Source of the DNA: Boswellia sacra
Taxonomy: Eukaryota > Streptophyta > Magnoliopsida > Sapindales > Burseraceae
Direction: 5' to 3'
Assembly (NCBI GenBank): GCA_013180625.2
Contig: SNVD02011147.1
Location: forward strand, 186,001-250,000
Length of the DNA stretch: 64,000 bases
The notes under the pieces were generated by a model that did no database searches, had not been told where the DNA came from, and worked only from the letters and a program-made list of their open reading frames with translations. Shown here piece by piece: positions 1 through 9,955 of the stretch. Positions within the stretch are counted from its first letter, which is position 1, and every line of letters begins with the position of its first letter. The position numbers and the translations under genes are program-made.

Positions 1-1080
1 TCAAAAGTGTCAGATTTTTCTTTAATAAAATCAACCCAAGTATATCTAGAAAAGTCCATCCACACAAACAAATATGTATCTCTTACCAGTAATGCTTTCA
101 ATTTACATAGGACCCATAAGATCCACGTGAAGCAAATCAAGAATTTTAGATGTGCTAAGATGTGGAATGGATTTGTGTGTACTTCTAATTTGTTTTCCCA
201 TTTGACATGGTCCATAAATTTCATTAACTTTGTCATCAAATTTAGGAACTCCTTTTACAGCACCTAACTTAGTTAATTTAACCAAGTCTTTGTAATTTAA
301 GTGTCCTAATTTTTGATGCCATAATTCTAAATCCGAAATCTTAGCTTAAAATGCAATTTTTACCAAATAACAATTATTTGAAGATCTATTTCCTTCTAAA
401 ATGCATTTACCAAAACTGTCTAAACCATGCATTTGTTTTGTGTGAAATTAACAATATACTTGTTATCATATATCTGATTAATACTAATTAGATTAGCTTT
501 TAAACCTTCAACCAGCAAGACATTTTGGAAGTTGGGCAGGCCTTTGACATTCAAAGTGCCTTTTTCAATTATCTTACTCTTTGCTCCATCTTTATAAGTG
601 ACATTTTCTTCCCTGCATGCTTCAAAATATTTCAAAAACTGTTTATTTTCAGTCATGTACCTCAAACAGCCACTGTCAAAATACCATAAATCATTAGAAG
701 AATGTTTAAGAGCAGTAAAAGCAACTTTGCAGACTATCTTCTCTTTCTTAACCCACTGCAGTTGTGACTTTGGTAACAATTTGAACTGTTTTGATCTTTT
801 ATGCAAAAGATTCAACAATTTAAAACATCTAGGTCTAATATGTCCCTTTGTACCACAAAAATAACAAGTTGGAATGAATTTTCTTATCTTTTCGAGACTG
901 GATTTGAAAGAGCTTAGAGGAGAAACAAATGTTTCATTGCTTTTTGAACTAGGACTTGACCTTTTTGAGTTAGGTTCAGAATTTTTACCTGTTGTTAAAG
1001 TTTTTACAAACACTATTGTTGTTGAGGATGCAACATTACCTTCTGTATACCCTAATCCATGTTTATTATATTGGAGTTGT
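1..1080 (-). pseudogene. Copia pol fragment: gag C-terminus, zinc knuckle, protease, pre-integrase and start of integrase (broken)
   Basis: The longest open stretch (minus, 1184 to 420) holds a CCHC zinc knuckle, CYFCGTKGHIRPRC, followed by a retropepsin-type active-site region, LWYFDSGCLRYMT, where copia proteases usually have a DSG-type motif. From 285 to 103 comes a pre-integrase segment with CQMGKQ and the HVDLMGPM sequence that normally leads into the integrase core. A stop follows directly after that, and further shifts lie between 102 and 1. Function in an active element would be capsid-RNA packaging, polyprotein cleavage and integration. The copy is interrupted and truncated by the window start, so it is a pseudogene. 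Its gag half continues at 2599. Confidence 0.8.
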
Positions 1081-1085
1081 CTCTT

Positions 1086-2593
1086 GACACATCCAAAAAA
1101 AAAGATTATCTCCCAAATAAAGGAGTGTCGAAGTAATAAATCTGGTAAGACCGGGATCGATCCACAAAGAAGGAGATTTAGCATTACAAACTATAAGGTA
1201 AGCAAATATGATATGAATAATCAAGATAATATTAACAAATAGAAGTAAAGATAGTAGGTAGTACTACCGACCATTCAAATGTAAAACAAAAGCAAAAGGT
1301 GATAAAAACCATCCATAAAAATTAGGAGGTAAAACCTACCATAGCAAATAAAAGAACAAGTTCATAAACAATAAATGAGAATAAATACAAGTAAGAGAAA
1401 TTAACACAATAATAATGAAAGCTAAGATTAGGGGATCCGCCCTTGATATATTAAATAAGGATAAACAACCCAATTATAACTCAATTGAAATCTACACATC
1501 AAGGAGGTTCCAATCGGAAGGTATGTCATTTAAACCCGTTTTAGTCATATGAATTACATTTGTTTCGTTACCAATATTTATACCACCTCTTGTAAATGGG
1601 TTCAAGCATCCAATGTATCAATCACCATATGTCTACAACAAATTAAGGTTCCTAACTAGGCTTGTGTCGGTAAGGAAACCATACGATATCTAGAAAAGAT
1701 CCAAGCATTTGATGTGTCAAGGATTGTCAACAATGGATCAAGACCTCCACTTTACGAGTGGTGTCAAGATTGATTAAGAAAATAAATAAAAATTATATAA
1801 AATAAACAAAACAAGATTATGATTATTAAGCACATGTCAAGGGTTAGAAAATCCTTATTCTCATATCAAAGATTTCACAATTTCACCTTAGCAAAAGAGA
1901 ATTTATCAAGACATTATAAAAGAAATAAAACAATTTGTAAGAAACAGGAAATTTATTAATAACATTAAAACACAAGAGAAAAACACAATAACAAGAGATC
2001 CCAAGCAAGGCCAAGATGCCCCAATGGGTCACAAGGCATCTCTATTTATAGATACATTTAGGGGCAAACTTGTCAAATTACAAAGGGACAATTATCAAAT
2101 ATCTTATTGACAATTGGGATCATCATGTGCACCGACTTTGACTACCCGACTTTGACTACCAATTTCGGCATCGAATTACTTATAATTTTGATCACATGTC
2201 TTCATGAAACTTGTAGATATTTCTCTCAGCTTTCTAGAACATCTTGATTCATATGATTTGGATATGTATATCAAGAGATATGGTCAAAATACGAAGACAT
2301 GGTCAGGGTGGGCTGAAACTATAGATGGGTTCACTTCAAGCCCATTTTTGGTCCACTAAGAGCCCGAATTTGATGATGCTTCTGCAAATACAATATTGTA
2401 AATAATTTAAACAGCTTTCCAACAAATCAAGATTTGTACAATTCAGATCTATAAATAGAAAGTTATGCCTATTTTACTAAACATATAACAAAAACTGAAA
2501 TTAAGATAAAGCTAATTCAAAAGATACAAAGACCACAAATATGCTTAAGTTGAGGAATTTAATGACACTATTACTATAATATGATAAATTGAG
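1086..2593. mobile_element. Non-coding insertion A in the old copia gag (unclassified; possible solo LTR or non-autonomous element)
   Basis: About 1.5 kb without any recognisable coding region separates two parts of the host gag. A possible 5-bp target duplication is CTCTT (1081-1085 and 2594-2598). With it removed, one frame of the host gag stays open. ATATT at 1068-1072 and 2610-2614 is an alternative boundary. The left end has AAGTAATAAA followed by GGTAAGACCGGGATCGATCC. The right end has GCTTTCCAAC followed by CAATTC and AAAGTTATG, and a related module (CAGCTTTCTAGAACATC) lies near 2230. The same order of motifs occurs in insertion B at 17151-18529. A TATAAATA on the minus strand near 2045 could be a promoter. 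The class is not certain. Confidence 0.55.
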
Positions 2594-2598
2594 CTCTT

Positions 2599-3618
2599 AT
2601 TAAACATACATATTTAAGTGTTCATCATCTCTTCCAAGACTCAAGACCTGATCAAGTTTAGCTGACCCAATTCGGAGTTGATCAACACATCTTTTGCTAT
2701 CAATCAGTTCTGTTGTAATTTTCTCAATATGAGGTCTTTTGTCTGTCAAAGCAAGCTCCAGTTCTGTGATACAGTTTTTAGCATATGATTTTTCACATTT
2801 CAACACTTCAATCTCATTCTTCAAAGTTTTGATTTCTTCTTTCTGACTTAGCCATTTACCATAGAGTGCATTGTAAGTTTCTTGCAACTCTTTATAGTAT
2901 TCTAGATCGTCTTCTATGTCTGAATGATCAACATTGATTCTGCAGTGTTCTATTATGTCATTCATAACAGCTTTCCCTTTATCAGCTGCAAATGTTGTAA
3001 ATGCAACAAAATTACTCATGCATTCTTGATCTTCCAAATCAGATTCTGATTCATCACTCCAGGTAGCTGTGAAGCCTTTATTCTTTTTTTGAGATTAGCA
3101 CATTCAGACTGAATATGCCCATAACCAAAACATTTATAACACTGAATCTGTCATTTCTTATTAGGCTGCTTCGATTTCTTCTTGTCGTTCTCGTTGTTGA
3201 ATTTCCTGAACTTGTCTTCATTTGAATTTGAAGGCTTCCCTTGATTCTTTTTCCTAAAATTCTTTTTCATGAACTTGACATAATTTTTTGTTAGAAAAGC
3301 AATCTGTTTGGAATCAGTTTCATCAAGGTCATCATTACTTTCTTCATCAGATTTTTCAGTTTTAACATTGAATGCAATGCTTTTCCCTTTTTGCTTCCTA
3401 GTACTTTGATTAATCTCAAAATTTTGGAGACTGTCAATCAGTTTATCAACTCTCATCTCATCAATGTTTTTAACTTCCTTAATGACTGAAATTTTAGGTT
3501 GAAATTTGTCTGGAACAGATCTGATTATTTTGCTAACAATTTTGCATCAGTGAAAGTTTCGCTAAGCATGTATGTAGAATTTGTGATGTGACATATCTTA
3601 GAGTAAAACTCAAATATT
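2599..3618 (-). pseudogene. Copia gag, central and C-terminal part, interrupted
   Basis: Reading leftwards from the young-copia junction, the fragment carries gag helical sequence (FEFYSKICHITNSTYMLSE region), a lysine-rich linker (MRVDKLIDSLQNFE, 3456 to 3151), a CCHC knuckle near 3104-3150 (CYKCFGYGHIQSEC) and an acidic, coiled-coil-like tail (3037 to 2600). At least two frameshifts separate these pieces. Gag would bind element RNA and form the particle. The fragment joins the N-terminal piece at 9956-10300 across the young insertion. Confidence 0.8.
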
Positions 3619-4050
3619 TTATAAATTAAGTGAATAAAAGTATGGATTGGTATAAGTGGTTTAATGAATGTTACTTATATGTAATATAAGTAACAAAATG
3701 AGGTGAAGGAAATGTGAATTACTCCTAGAATGCAAAGCAAAATAATGGTAGAAATAAAGAAAGAAGAAAGAAGGAGAAATGAGAGGATTTCCTTTTTCTA
3801 TTATTCTTCATCAATTCATTACAATATTGGATGCCTATTTATAGAGAAGTATGAATGGTCATTAATGTAATTGTACCTAATAATAAATCAATTAAAAATG
3901 AAAACATATTTCTCACATGGGCACACTAAAAGTAGTGGTAACTCCACTAATTATGTAAGTGGTAGTAATCCACTTATATTAGTAGTGGTAACTCCACTAA
4001 TTATGTAAGTGGTAGTAATCCACTTATATTTTTATAACATTTTTATAACA
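3619..4050 (-). repeat. 3' LTR of the young copia
   Basis: 432-bp LTR, in element orientation starting TGTTATAAAAATG. It contains two head-to-tail copies of a unit of about 50 bp (3931-4030), each with AGTGGTAACTCCACTAATTA, and a minus-strand TATAAATA promoter motif near 3840. Its partner is at 9516-9948. Confidence 0.92.
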
Positions 4051-4294
4051 CTTCCCCTTGGATTCTACCACTTAATTGTATTTGACTTTACTAAGGAAAA
4101 ACCCAGTGGGATAAAAACCAAAATAAAGAAATACAATTATACAACAAATTATGAAGTGGTGTTGGACGTGTTTTACTGCCTCATTAAAAACCTTGTCGGG
4201 AAAACCCAGTGGGACAAAACCCGATCGAAGGAAAAAAGAGTACAGTACACATGTGTCCACAATGCTTCCCCTGATCATGGCAGAAGATCTCTTG
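4051..4294 (-). promoter_or_regulatory. 3' untranslated region and polypurine tract of the young copia
   Basis: In element orientation the tract AAGGGGAAG directly precedes the 3' LTR and is the likely plus-strand primer. A second purine tract, AGGGGAAG, lies near 4265-4272, just after the pol stop. Between them the motif CCCACTGGGTTTT(T/C)CC occurs twice (minus strand, near 4098-4115 and 4200-4215), the second followed by GGTTTTTAATGAGGCA. This motif type is common in the 3' region of plant copia elements, and its role is not known to me. Confidence 0.65.
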
Positions 4295-7200
4295 TCAAAT
4301 TGATTGCTTGTTGGGCCGCCGCATACCAATTTTGTATACTAACTTCTCAAATGTTGATGTTGGTAAAGTTTTAGTGAACAAATCTGCAAGATTGTCATTT
4401 GAACGTATCTGCTTCACATCGATCTTTTGACTTTCTTGAAGTTCATGCGTGTAGAAGAACTTCGGTGAAATGTGCTTTGTTCTGTCTCCTTTAATATATC
4501 CTCCTCGGACTTGAGCAATACATGCTGCATTATCTTCATATATGATTGTTGGAAGATTTATAGTGGGAGATAATTCACACGAATTCTGGATGTGTTGAAT
4601 AACAGAACGTAACCATATACACTCACGGCTGGCCTCATGTAATGCAAGTATTTCAGAGTGGTTAGAAGAAGTAGCAACCAAACTCTGTTTAGTAGATCGC
4701 CATGAAATTGCGGTCCCATTATAAGTGAAAACATATCCAGTTTGTGATCGAGCTTTATGAGGATCAGATAAATAACCGGCATCAGCATATCCGACCAATC
4801 CAGGATTTTCAGAAGGCTCATATGGAAAAAATAATCCCAGATCAATAGTTCCCTGAAGATAACGAAAAATATGTTTGATCCCGTTCCAATGCCGTCTAGT
4901 GGGTGCGGAACTAAACCTTGCTAATAAATTAACTGCAAATGCAATATCAGGTCTAGTACATTGCACTAAATACATTAATGCACCTATAGCGTTCAAATAT
5001 GGTACTTCAGGATCAAGTAACAGTTCGTCATCCTCTTTAGGACGGAATGGATCCTTTTTAGGATCAAGAGATCTAACAACCATTGGGGTACTCAATGGAT
5101 GAGCCTTATCCATATTAAACCGTTTCAAAAGCTTTTCTGTATATGCTGATTGGTAAATAAATATACCGTCAGAGTTATGCTCGATCTGCAGGCCGAGACA
5201 ATATTTCGTTTTTCCTAAATCTTTCATTTCAAATTCTCTCATCAAATATTCAGCCGCATTTTGGATTTCTTCAGGGGTTCCAATTAAATTCATGTCATCA
5301 ACATATACTGCTATAATAGCAAAACCAGATTCTGATCTTTTTATAAACACACAAGGGCATATGGGATCATTAATGTACCCTTCTTTAATCAAGTATTCAC
5401 TAAGACGATTGTACCACATTCTCCCAGATTGTTTCAATCCATATAAGGACCTCTGCAACTTAAGTGAATACATACTCCTTGGTTGTGTTTTAATTGCTTC
5501 AGGCAATTTAAATCCTTCAGGGAGTTTCATATATATATTAGAATCTAATTTACCATACAAGTAAGCAGTTACCACATCCATAAGGCGCATGTGAAGTTTT
5601 TCCGAGACTGCCAAACTGATCAAATATCTAAAAGTGATAATATCCATTACTGGAGCATAAGTTTCATCAAAATCAATACCCGGTCTCTGAGAAAAACCTT
5701 GAGCTACTAGCCGGGCTTTATACCTAGCAATCTCATTATTCTCATTTCGTTTTCTAGTAAATACCCATTTATATCCAACGGGTTTGATATCTTTAGGCGT
5801 TTGGACTACAGGTCCAAAGACTTCACGTTTGGCCAAAGAAGATAATTCTGTTTGAATTGCTTCTTTCCATTTAGGCCAGTCATGCCTTTGTCTACATTCA
5901 TCCACTGTGTGTGGTTCAAAGTCATCATTCATAATATTAGTGGCTACTGCAAATGAAAATACATCGTCAATGACAATTTCATCACGTTTCCACATTTCTC
6001 TAGTATAAGCATAATTAATAGAAATTTCCTCATTTTTAAATTCAGCTGTCACTTCAGGAACATGTATTTCATTAACAACTTGTGCCTTTTCAGTGGCAGG
6101 TGTCTCCTTGGGAACATTTGTCATTTCAGGAGACAAATCAGAGAATGTGGATCCTTTAGCTCGATCATCATTTATATCAGGACCATTATTAATCAATTTT
6201 CTTTTTCGAGGGATAGCATCTTTTGATCCAAGGGGTCTGCCACGCTTCTGGCGTGTAACAGTTTGATTATTTATTGTTGCTTTAGGGGTTTGCCCAACAG
6301 GAATCTCAATTCGAGCCGGTGTATTTGCAGCATGTATATGTGACTTTGTTATCTTGGCTGCATCAGTAAATACATCTGGCATCTGATTAGCGATAGTCTG
6401 AAGATATATCATCCTTTGCACTTCATTTTCACATTGAGATGTGCGAGGATCAAGATGAGACAATGTTTTCACATTCCAAGAAAGTTCTGGATTTCTTTCA
6501 GGAGGCACATGCCCAACTTCGAGAGGCATTTTCTTTTTTCCTAAAGGCGGAAAAACTGTCTCATCAAAATGACAGTCTGCAAATCGTGCAGTAAAAATAT
6601 CACCCGTCATGGGTTCCAAATATCTGATAATAGATGGAGAATTGTAACCTACATATATCCCCAACTGGCGTTGAGGCCCCATTTTTGTCCGCTTCGGGGG
6701 AGCAATGGGGACTTGTACGGCACAACCGAAAATTCTTAGATGGGATACATTGGGTTGTTGGCCAAGTACAAGTTGTATTGGTGAATATTCATGATAAGCA
6801 GTGGGCCTTAATCTGATCAATGATGCAGCATGTAAAATAGCATGGCCCCAGACAGAGGTTGGCAACTGTGTTTTCAATAATAAAGTTCGTGCAATTATCT
6901 GCAGTCGCTTTATAAGTGATTCTGCCAAACCATTTTGGGTATGAACATATGGGACAGGATGCTCAATGTCAATTCCAACAGACATACAATAATCATCAAA
7001 AACTTTTGATGTAAACTCACCAGCATTATCCAAACGTATGGACCTAATAGGATAATCTGGAAAATGTGTCCGTAATTTTATAATTTGAGCAAGTAGCTTT
7101 GCAAATGCAATATTTCTAGTTGATAACAAACATACATGAGACCACCGTGCAGAAGCATCAATTAGAACCATAAAATAGCGAAAAGGTCCACTCGGTGGAT

Positions 7201-7894
7201 GAATAGGTCCACATATATCCCCCTGGATTCTTTGTAAAAATGATGGGGATTCTTGACCAATCTTAGAGAGAGATGGTCTAACAATCAATTTTCCTTGCGA
7301 ACAAGCGGTACAAGTAGTTTCATTGGACAGAAGAATTTTCTGACTCTTTAGTGGGTGTCCATTTGTATTCTCAACAATTCTACGCATCATTGATGATCCT
7401 GGGTGACCAAGACGGTTATGCCATAACATAAAAGTCTTAGGATCACTAAACTTCTGTTTCATAACTGCGTATGTTTGAATGGACCTTATATATGTGTAAT
7501 ATAACCCAGAAGAGAAAGCTTCAAGCTTCTCTAATATTAATTTCTGTCCTGAGACATTTGAGGTGATACAAAGGAATTCAATATTATTTTCACAACATGT
7601 CTCAATATGATATCCATTATGTCTTATATCTTTAAAACTGAGCAAATTTCTTCTGGATTTGCTTGAATATAAGGCATTATTAATATTCAACTTAGTACCA
7701 TTTGTCAGCATTATTGTGGCTCTTCCAGAGCCCTCAATCATGTTTACGGACCCTGATATAGTGTTAACCTTTACTTCCAGAAAGGTTAAATTTAGGAAAT
7801 ATTTTTTATCTTTAAGAATTGTATGTGTGGTTGCACTATCAATTAGGCACAGATTTCCATCATTTTTAGGCAAAGATAAAGTCTTGATGTCCAT
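4295..7894 (-). CDS. Copia Pol polyprotein (protease, integrase, reverse transcriptase, RNase H), intact
   Basis: 1199 residues, uninterrupted. Domains in order: aspartic protease with LIDSATTH near residue 17; pre-integrase HHCC finger (LWHNRLGHPG, then CTACSQGKL, about 155-205); integrase core with aspartates in GDICGP and RLDNAGEF and glutamate in LAESLIKRL (about 225-330); a linker with nuclear-localisation-like RKRK; reverse transcriptase from YKWVFTRKRNENN with the YVDD catalytic box (about 690-930); and RNase H with GYADAGYLSDP and the Glu of NHSEILALHEA (about 1040-1180). The polyprotein would make cDNA of the element RNA and insert it. The frame opens at its own ATG, 158 bp after the gag stop and in another frame, so expression must use a separate mechanism. 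The length is somewhat short of single-frame copia gag-pol because gag is separate. Confidence 0.92.
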   Translation of the reverse strand: MDIKTLSLPKNDGNLCLIDSATTHTILKDKKYFLNLTFLEVKVNTISGSVNMIEGSGRATIMLTNGTKLNINNALYSSKSRRNLLSFKDIRHNGYHIETCCENNIEFLCITSNVSGQKLILEKLEAFSSGLYYTYIRSIQTYAVMKQKFSDPKTFMLWHNRLGHPGSSMMRRIVENTNGHPLKSQKILLSNETTCTACSQGKLIVRPSLSKIGQESPSFLQRIQGDICGPIHPPSGPFRYFMVLIDASARWSHVCLLSTRNIAFAKLLAQIIKLRTHFPDYPIRSIRLDNAGEFTSKVFDDYCMSVGIDIEHPVPYVHTQNGLAESLIKRLQIIARTLLLKTQLPTSVWGHAILHAASLIRLRPTAYHEYSPIQLVLGQQPNVSHLRIFGCAVQVPIAPPKRTKMGPQRQLGIYVGYNSPSIIRYLEPMTGDIFTARFADCHFDETVFPPLGKKKMPLEVGHVPPERNPELSWNVKTLSHLDPRTSQCENEVQRMIYLQTIANQMPDVFTDAAKITKSHIHAANTPARIEIPVGQTPKATINNQTVTRQKRGRPLGSKDAIPRKRKLINNGPDINDDRAKGSTFSDLSPEMTNVPKETPATEKAQVVNEIHVPEVTAEFKNEEISINYAYTREMWKRDEIVIDDVFSFAVATNIMNDDFEPHTVDECRQRHDWPKWKEAIQTELSSLAKREVFGPVVQTPKDIKPVGYKWVFTRKRNENNEIARYKARLVAQGFSQRPGIDFDETYAPVMDIITFRYLISLAVSEKLHMRLMDVVTAYLYGKLDSNIYMKLPEGFKLPEAIKTQPRSMYSLKLQRSLYGLKQSGRMWYNRLSEYLIKEGYINDPICPCVFIKRSESGFAIIAVYVDDMNLIGTPEEIQNAAEYLMREFEMKDLGKTKYCLGLQIEHNSDGIFIYQSAYTEKLLKRFNMDKAHPLSTPMVVRSLDPKKDPFRPKEDDELLLDPEVPYLNAIGALMYLVQCTRPDIAFAVNLLARFSSAPTRRHWNGIKHIFRYLQGTIDLGLFFPYEPSENPGLVGYADAGYLSDPHKARSQTGYVFTYNGTAISWRSTKQSLVATSSNHSEILALHEASRECIWLRSVIQHIQNSCELSPTINLPTIIYEDNAACIAQVRGGYIKGDRTKHISPKFFYTHELQESQKIDVKQIRSNDNLADLFTKTLPTSTFEKLVYKIGMRRPNKQSI

Positions 7895-8052
7895 TCCCTT
7901 TCATTACAAAAGTTTACATTAGATATGATTTTATGCTAAACAAAAGCATATCAAGACTATTTATAAAGAAAGTACATAAAAGAAAAACAAAAAAAAAAAT
8001 TAAAATAGGACATCATTACAAAATATAACAAAAGCGAGAAAGTAATAGTTAT
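7895..8052 (-). other. Spacer between gag and pol with U-rich tract
   Basis: 158 bp with stops in the pol frame. In element orientation it holds a long T-rich run (near 7990-8005 on the plus numbering) followed by TTTATAAATAG about 20 bp on. That looks like a plant polypyrimidine tract plus 3' splice site. It could let pol be translated from a spliced RNA, or gag from a shorter one. This is inference. Confidence 0.4.
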
Positions 8053-9060
8053 TCAGTTGGCTGGGGCATTTTCAGTAATCATTATCTGGCCAATAGCTTC
8101 ATCTGAACTAGGAAAGAAATCCGAGATATCAAAATCAGTGTCACCCACTGGGTCATCTATATAATTTGTCTCAACATTCTTTCCCTTATTCTTTATGGAA
8201 GCCTGATACAGATCCACTAAATGCTTTGGTGTACGGCAAGTACGTGACCAATGGCCCTTTGCGCCACATCTGTAGCAAGTACTTTCATTGCTTCTTTGTG
8301 GTTTGAGTTGATGAACCTTTTCTTTGTCATATGTCGAGTCATTTTTGTTCCACTTTTGGTGGTTTGGTTTAAATTTCTTGAAATTTCCACCTCTAGGTTG
8401 GAACATTTTTCTGCCAAAACCACGACCACTCTTGCCACCTCGTTTATTAAATGACATAGCATTCACTTCAGGAAATGCTGTAGATCCAGTGGGACGTAAT
8501 TGATGATTTTTCAATAGGATTTCATTGTTTTGCTCAGCAACCAAAAGACATGATATCAACTCAGTGTATTTCTTAAATTTGCGCTCTCGATATTGTTGCA
8601 TTAGGATCATGTTGGAGGGATGAAATGTAGATAGTGTTTTCTCTAACATCTCCTCTTCAGTAACAGTTTGCCCACAGTACCTCAATTGAGATACAATTCT
8701 GAACATGGCTGAGTTATATTCGCTTATTGTTTTGAAATCTTGAAGTCTCAAATTCTGCCATTGGAATCGGGCCCTTGGCAATATTATTGTTCTTTGCTGA
8801 TCAAATCTTTCTTTCAAATTGTTCCAAAGAGCTAATGGATCAGTTATAGTTGTATATTCGGATTTCAGGCCTTTACTTAAATGATGACGCAATAATATCA
8901 TGGCCTTAGACTGATCCTGCAGGGATGCAGTATTTTCATTTGTTATGGTGTGTCCGATGCCCATGGAATTCAAGTGAAGTACAACATCATCAGCCCAATC
9001 TGAATAATTGTCTCCATTATGCAACAATGGCTCAAACATCAATTTTTCAAAATTTGCCAT
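8053..9060 (-). CDS. Copia Gag protein, intact
   Basis: 335 residues beginning MANFEKLMFEPLLHNG. Residues 1-200 match the plant copia gag region (UBN2-type), with WADDVVLHL, LWNNLKERFDQQ and EYNSAMFRI visible. A basic Gly/Arg/Lys-rich segment at about 205-255 precedes a CCHC zinc knuckle, CYRCGAKGHWSRTC (about 268-281), and an acidic tail ends the protein. Gag would assemble the virus-like particle and package element RNA. The start is the first ATG after the leader, and no upstream in-frame extension is needed. Gag and Pol are in different frames, separated by 158 bp. Confidence 0.9.
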   Translation of the reverse strand: MANFEKLMFEPLLHNGDNYSDWADDVVLHLNSMGIGHTITNENTASLQDQSKAMILLRHHLSKGLKSEYTTITDPLALWNNLKERFDQQRTIILPRARFQWQNLRLQDFKTISEYNSAMFRIVSQLRYCGQTVTEEEMLEKTLSTFHPSNMILMQQYRERKFKKYTELISCLLVAEQNNEILLKNHQLRPTGSTAFPEVNAMSFNKRGGKSGRGFGRKMFQPRGGNFKKFKPNHQKWNKNDSTYDKEKVHQLKPQRSNESTCYRCGAKGHWSRTCRTPKHLVDLYQASIKNKGKNVETNYIDDPVGDTDFDISDFFPSSDEAIGQIMITENAPAN

Positions 9061-9515
9061 TATCTAATCAAAATGAACAAATTTAATCATTAGGAATTAG
9101 AACTTCAGGTTCTGAGTTGGATTAATATTGATAGTTTAAATAATAACACAAGTAATGTAAATTAATTGCCAAAAGACTTAAAGTCACGACCAAATGAATT
9201 TAGGCCAGAAAACTTTAAGTCGCGGCTATAAACAAATAAATTTGAAACATAAATGATGACACAAATAATACAACAAGAATATGAACATAATAAAGTAAGA
9301 TGGATAATAAGATGATTTTAATATTATAAAACTAGCCTTATTTTCTGATGTGGAAGATCCAATATAATGGCAACCACAGAGCATACTCATAAGGTAGTTA
9401 ACATTTATTTAATATTAACAAGAACAAATTAAGAAAAATTGATCGAATAATAATTGAAAGAATATGGTAAGATAAACAACATACCTTTGGAAAAATAATT
9501 CGTGCTGATAACGTT
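9061..9515 (-). promoter_or_regulatory. Leader and primer-binding region of the young copia
   Basis: 455 bp between the 5' LTR and gag. The sequence touching the LTR, in element orientation CGTTATCAGCACG, has only a partial match to the usual initiator-Met primer site (TGGTATCAGAGC), so the primer tRNA or fragment may differ. No other feature seen. Confidence 0.55.
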
Positions 9516-9948
9516 TTATAAATTAAGTGAATAAAAGTATGGATTGGTATAAGTGGTTTAATGAAGGTTACTTATATGTAATATAAGTAACAAAATGAGG
9601 TGAAGGAAATGTGAATTACTCCTAGAATGCAAAGCAAAATAATGGTAGAAATAAAGAAAGAAGAAAGAAGGAGAAATGAGAGGATTTCCTTTTTCTATTA
9701 TTCTTCATCAATTCATTACAATATTGGATGCCTATTTATAGAGAAGTATGAATGGTCATTAATGTAATTGTACCTAATAATAAATCAATTAAAAATGAAA
9801 ACATATTTCTCACATGGGCACACTAAAAGTAGTGGTAACTCCACTAATTATGTAAGTGGTAGTAATCCACTTATATTAGTAGTGGTAACTCCACTAATTA
9901 TGTAAGTGGTAGTAATCCACTTATATTTTTTATAACATTTTTATAACA
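9516..9948 (-). repeat. 5' LTR of the young copia
   Basis: 433 bp, matching 3619-4050 except for one substitution (GAAGGTTAC against GAATGTTAC) and one extra T near the end. It carries the same internal duplication of about 50 bp and the TATAAATA motif, so it should be the promoter copy that drives the element leftwards. Confidence 0.92.
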
Positions 9949-9955
9949 AAATATT

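Larger units (their letters stand above)
3619..9948 (-). mobile_element. Young, structurally complete Ty1/copia retrotransposon
   Basis: 6.3-kb element on the minus strand with two LTRs (3619-4050 and 9516-9948) that differ by one substitution and one T in a homopolymer. Between them are intact gag (9060-8053) and pol (7894-4295) frames, a primer-binding region next to the right LTR and a purine tract next to the left LTR. It sits inside the gag of the older copia and is flanked by AAATATT on both sides (3612-3618 and 9949-9955), consistent with a short target duplication. No stop or frameshift was found in either frame. Near-identical LTRs and open frames point to a very recent insertion that may still be competent. 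The exact copia lineage was not assigned. Confidence 0.93.
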
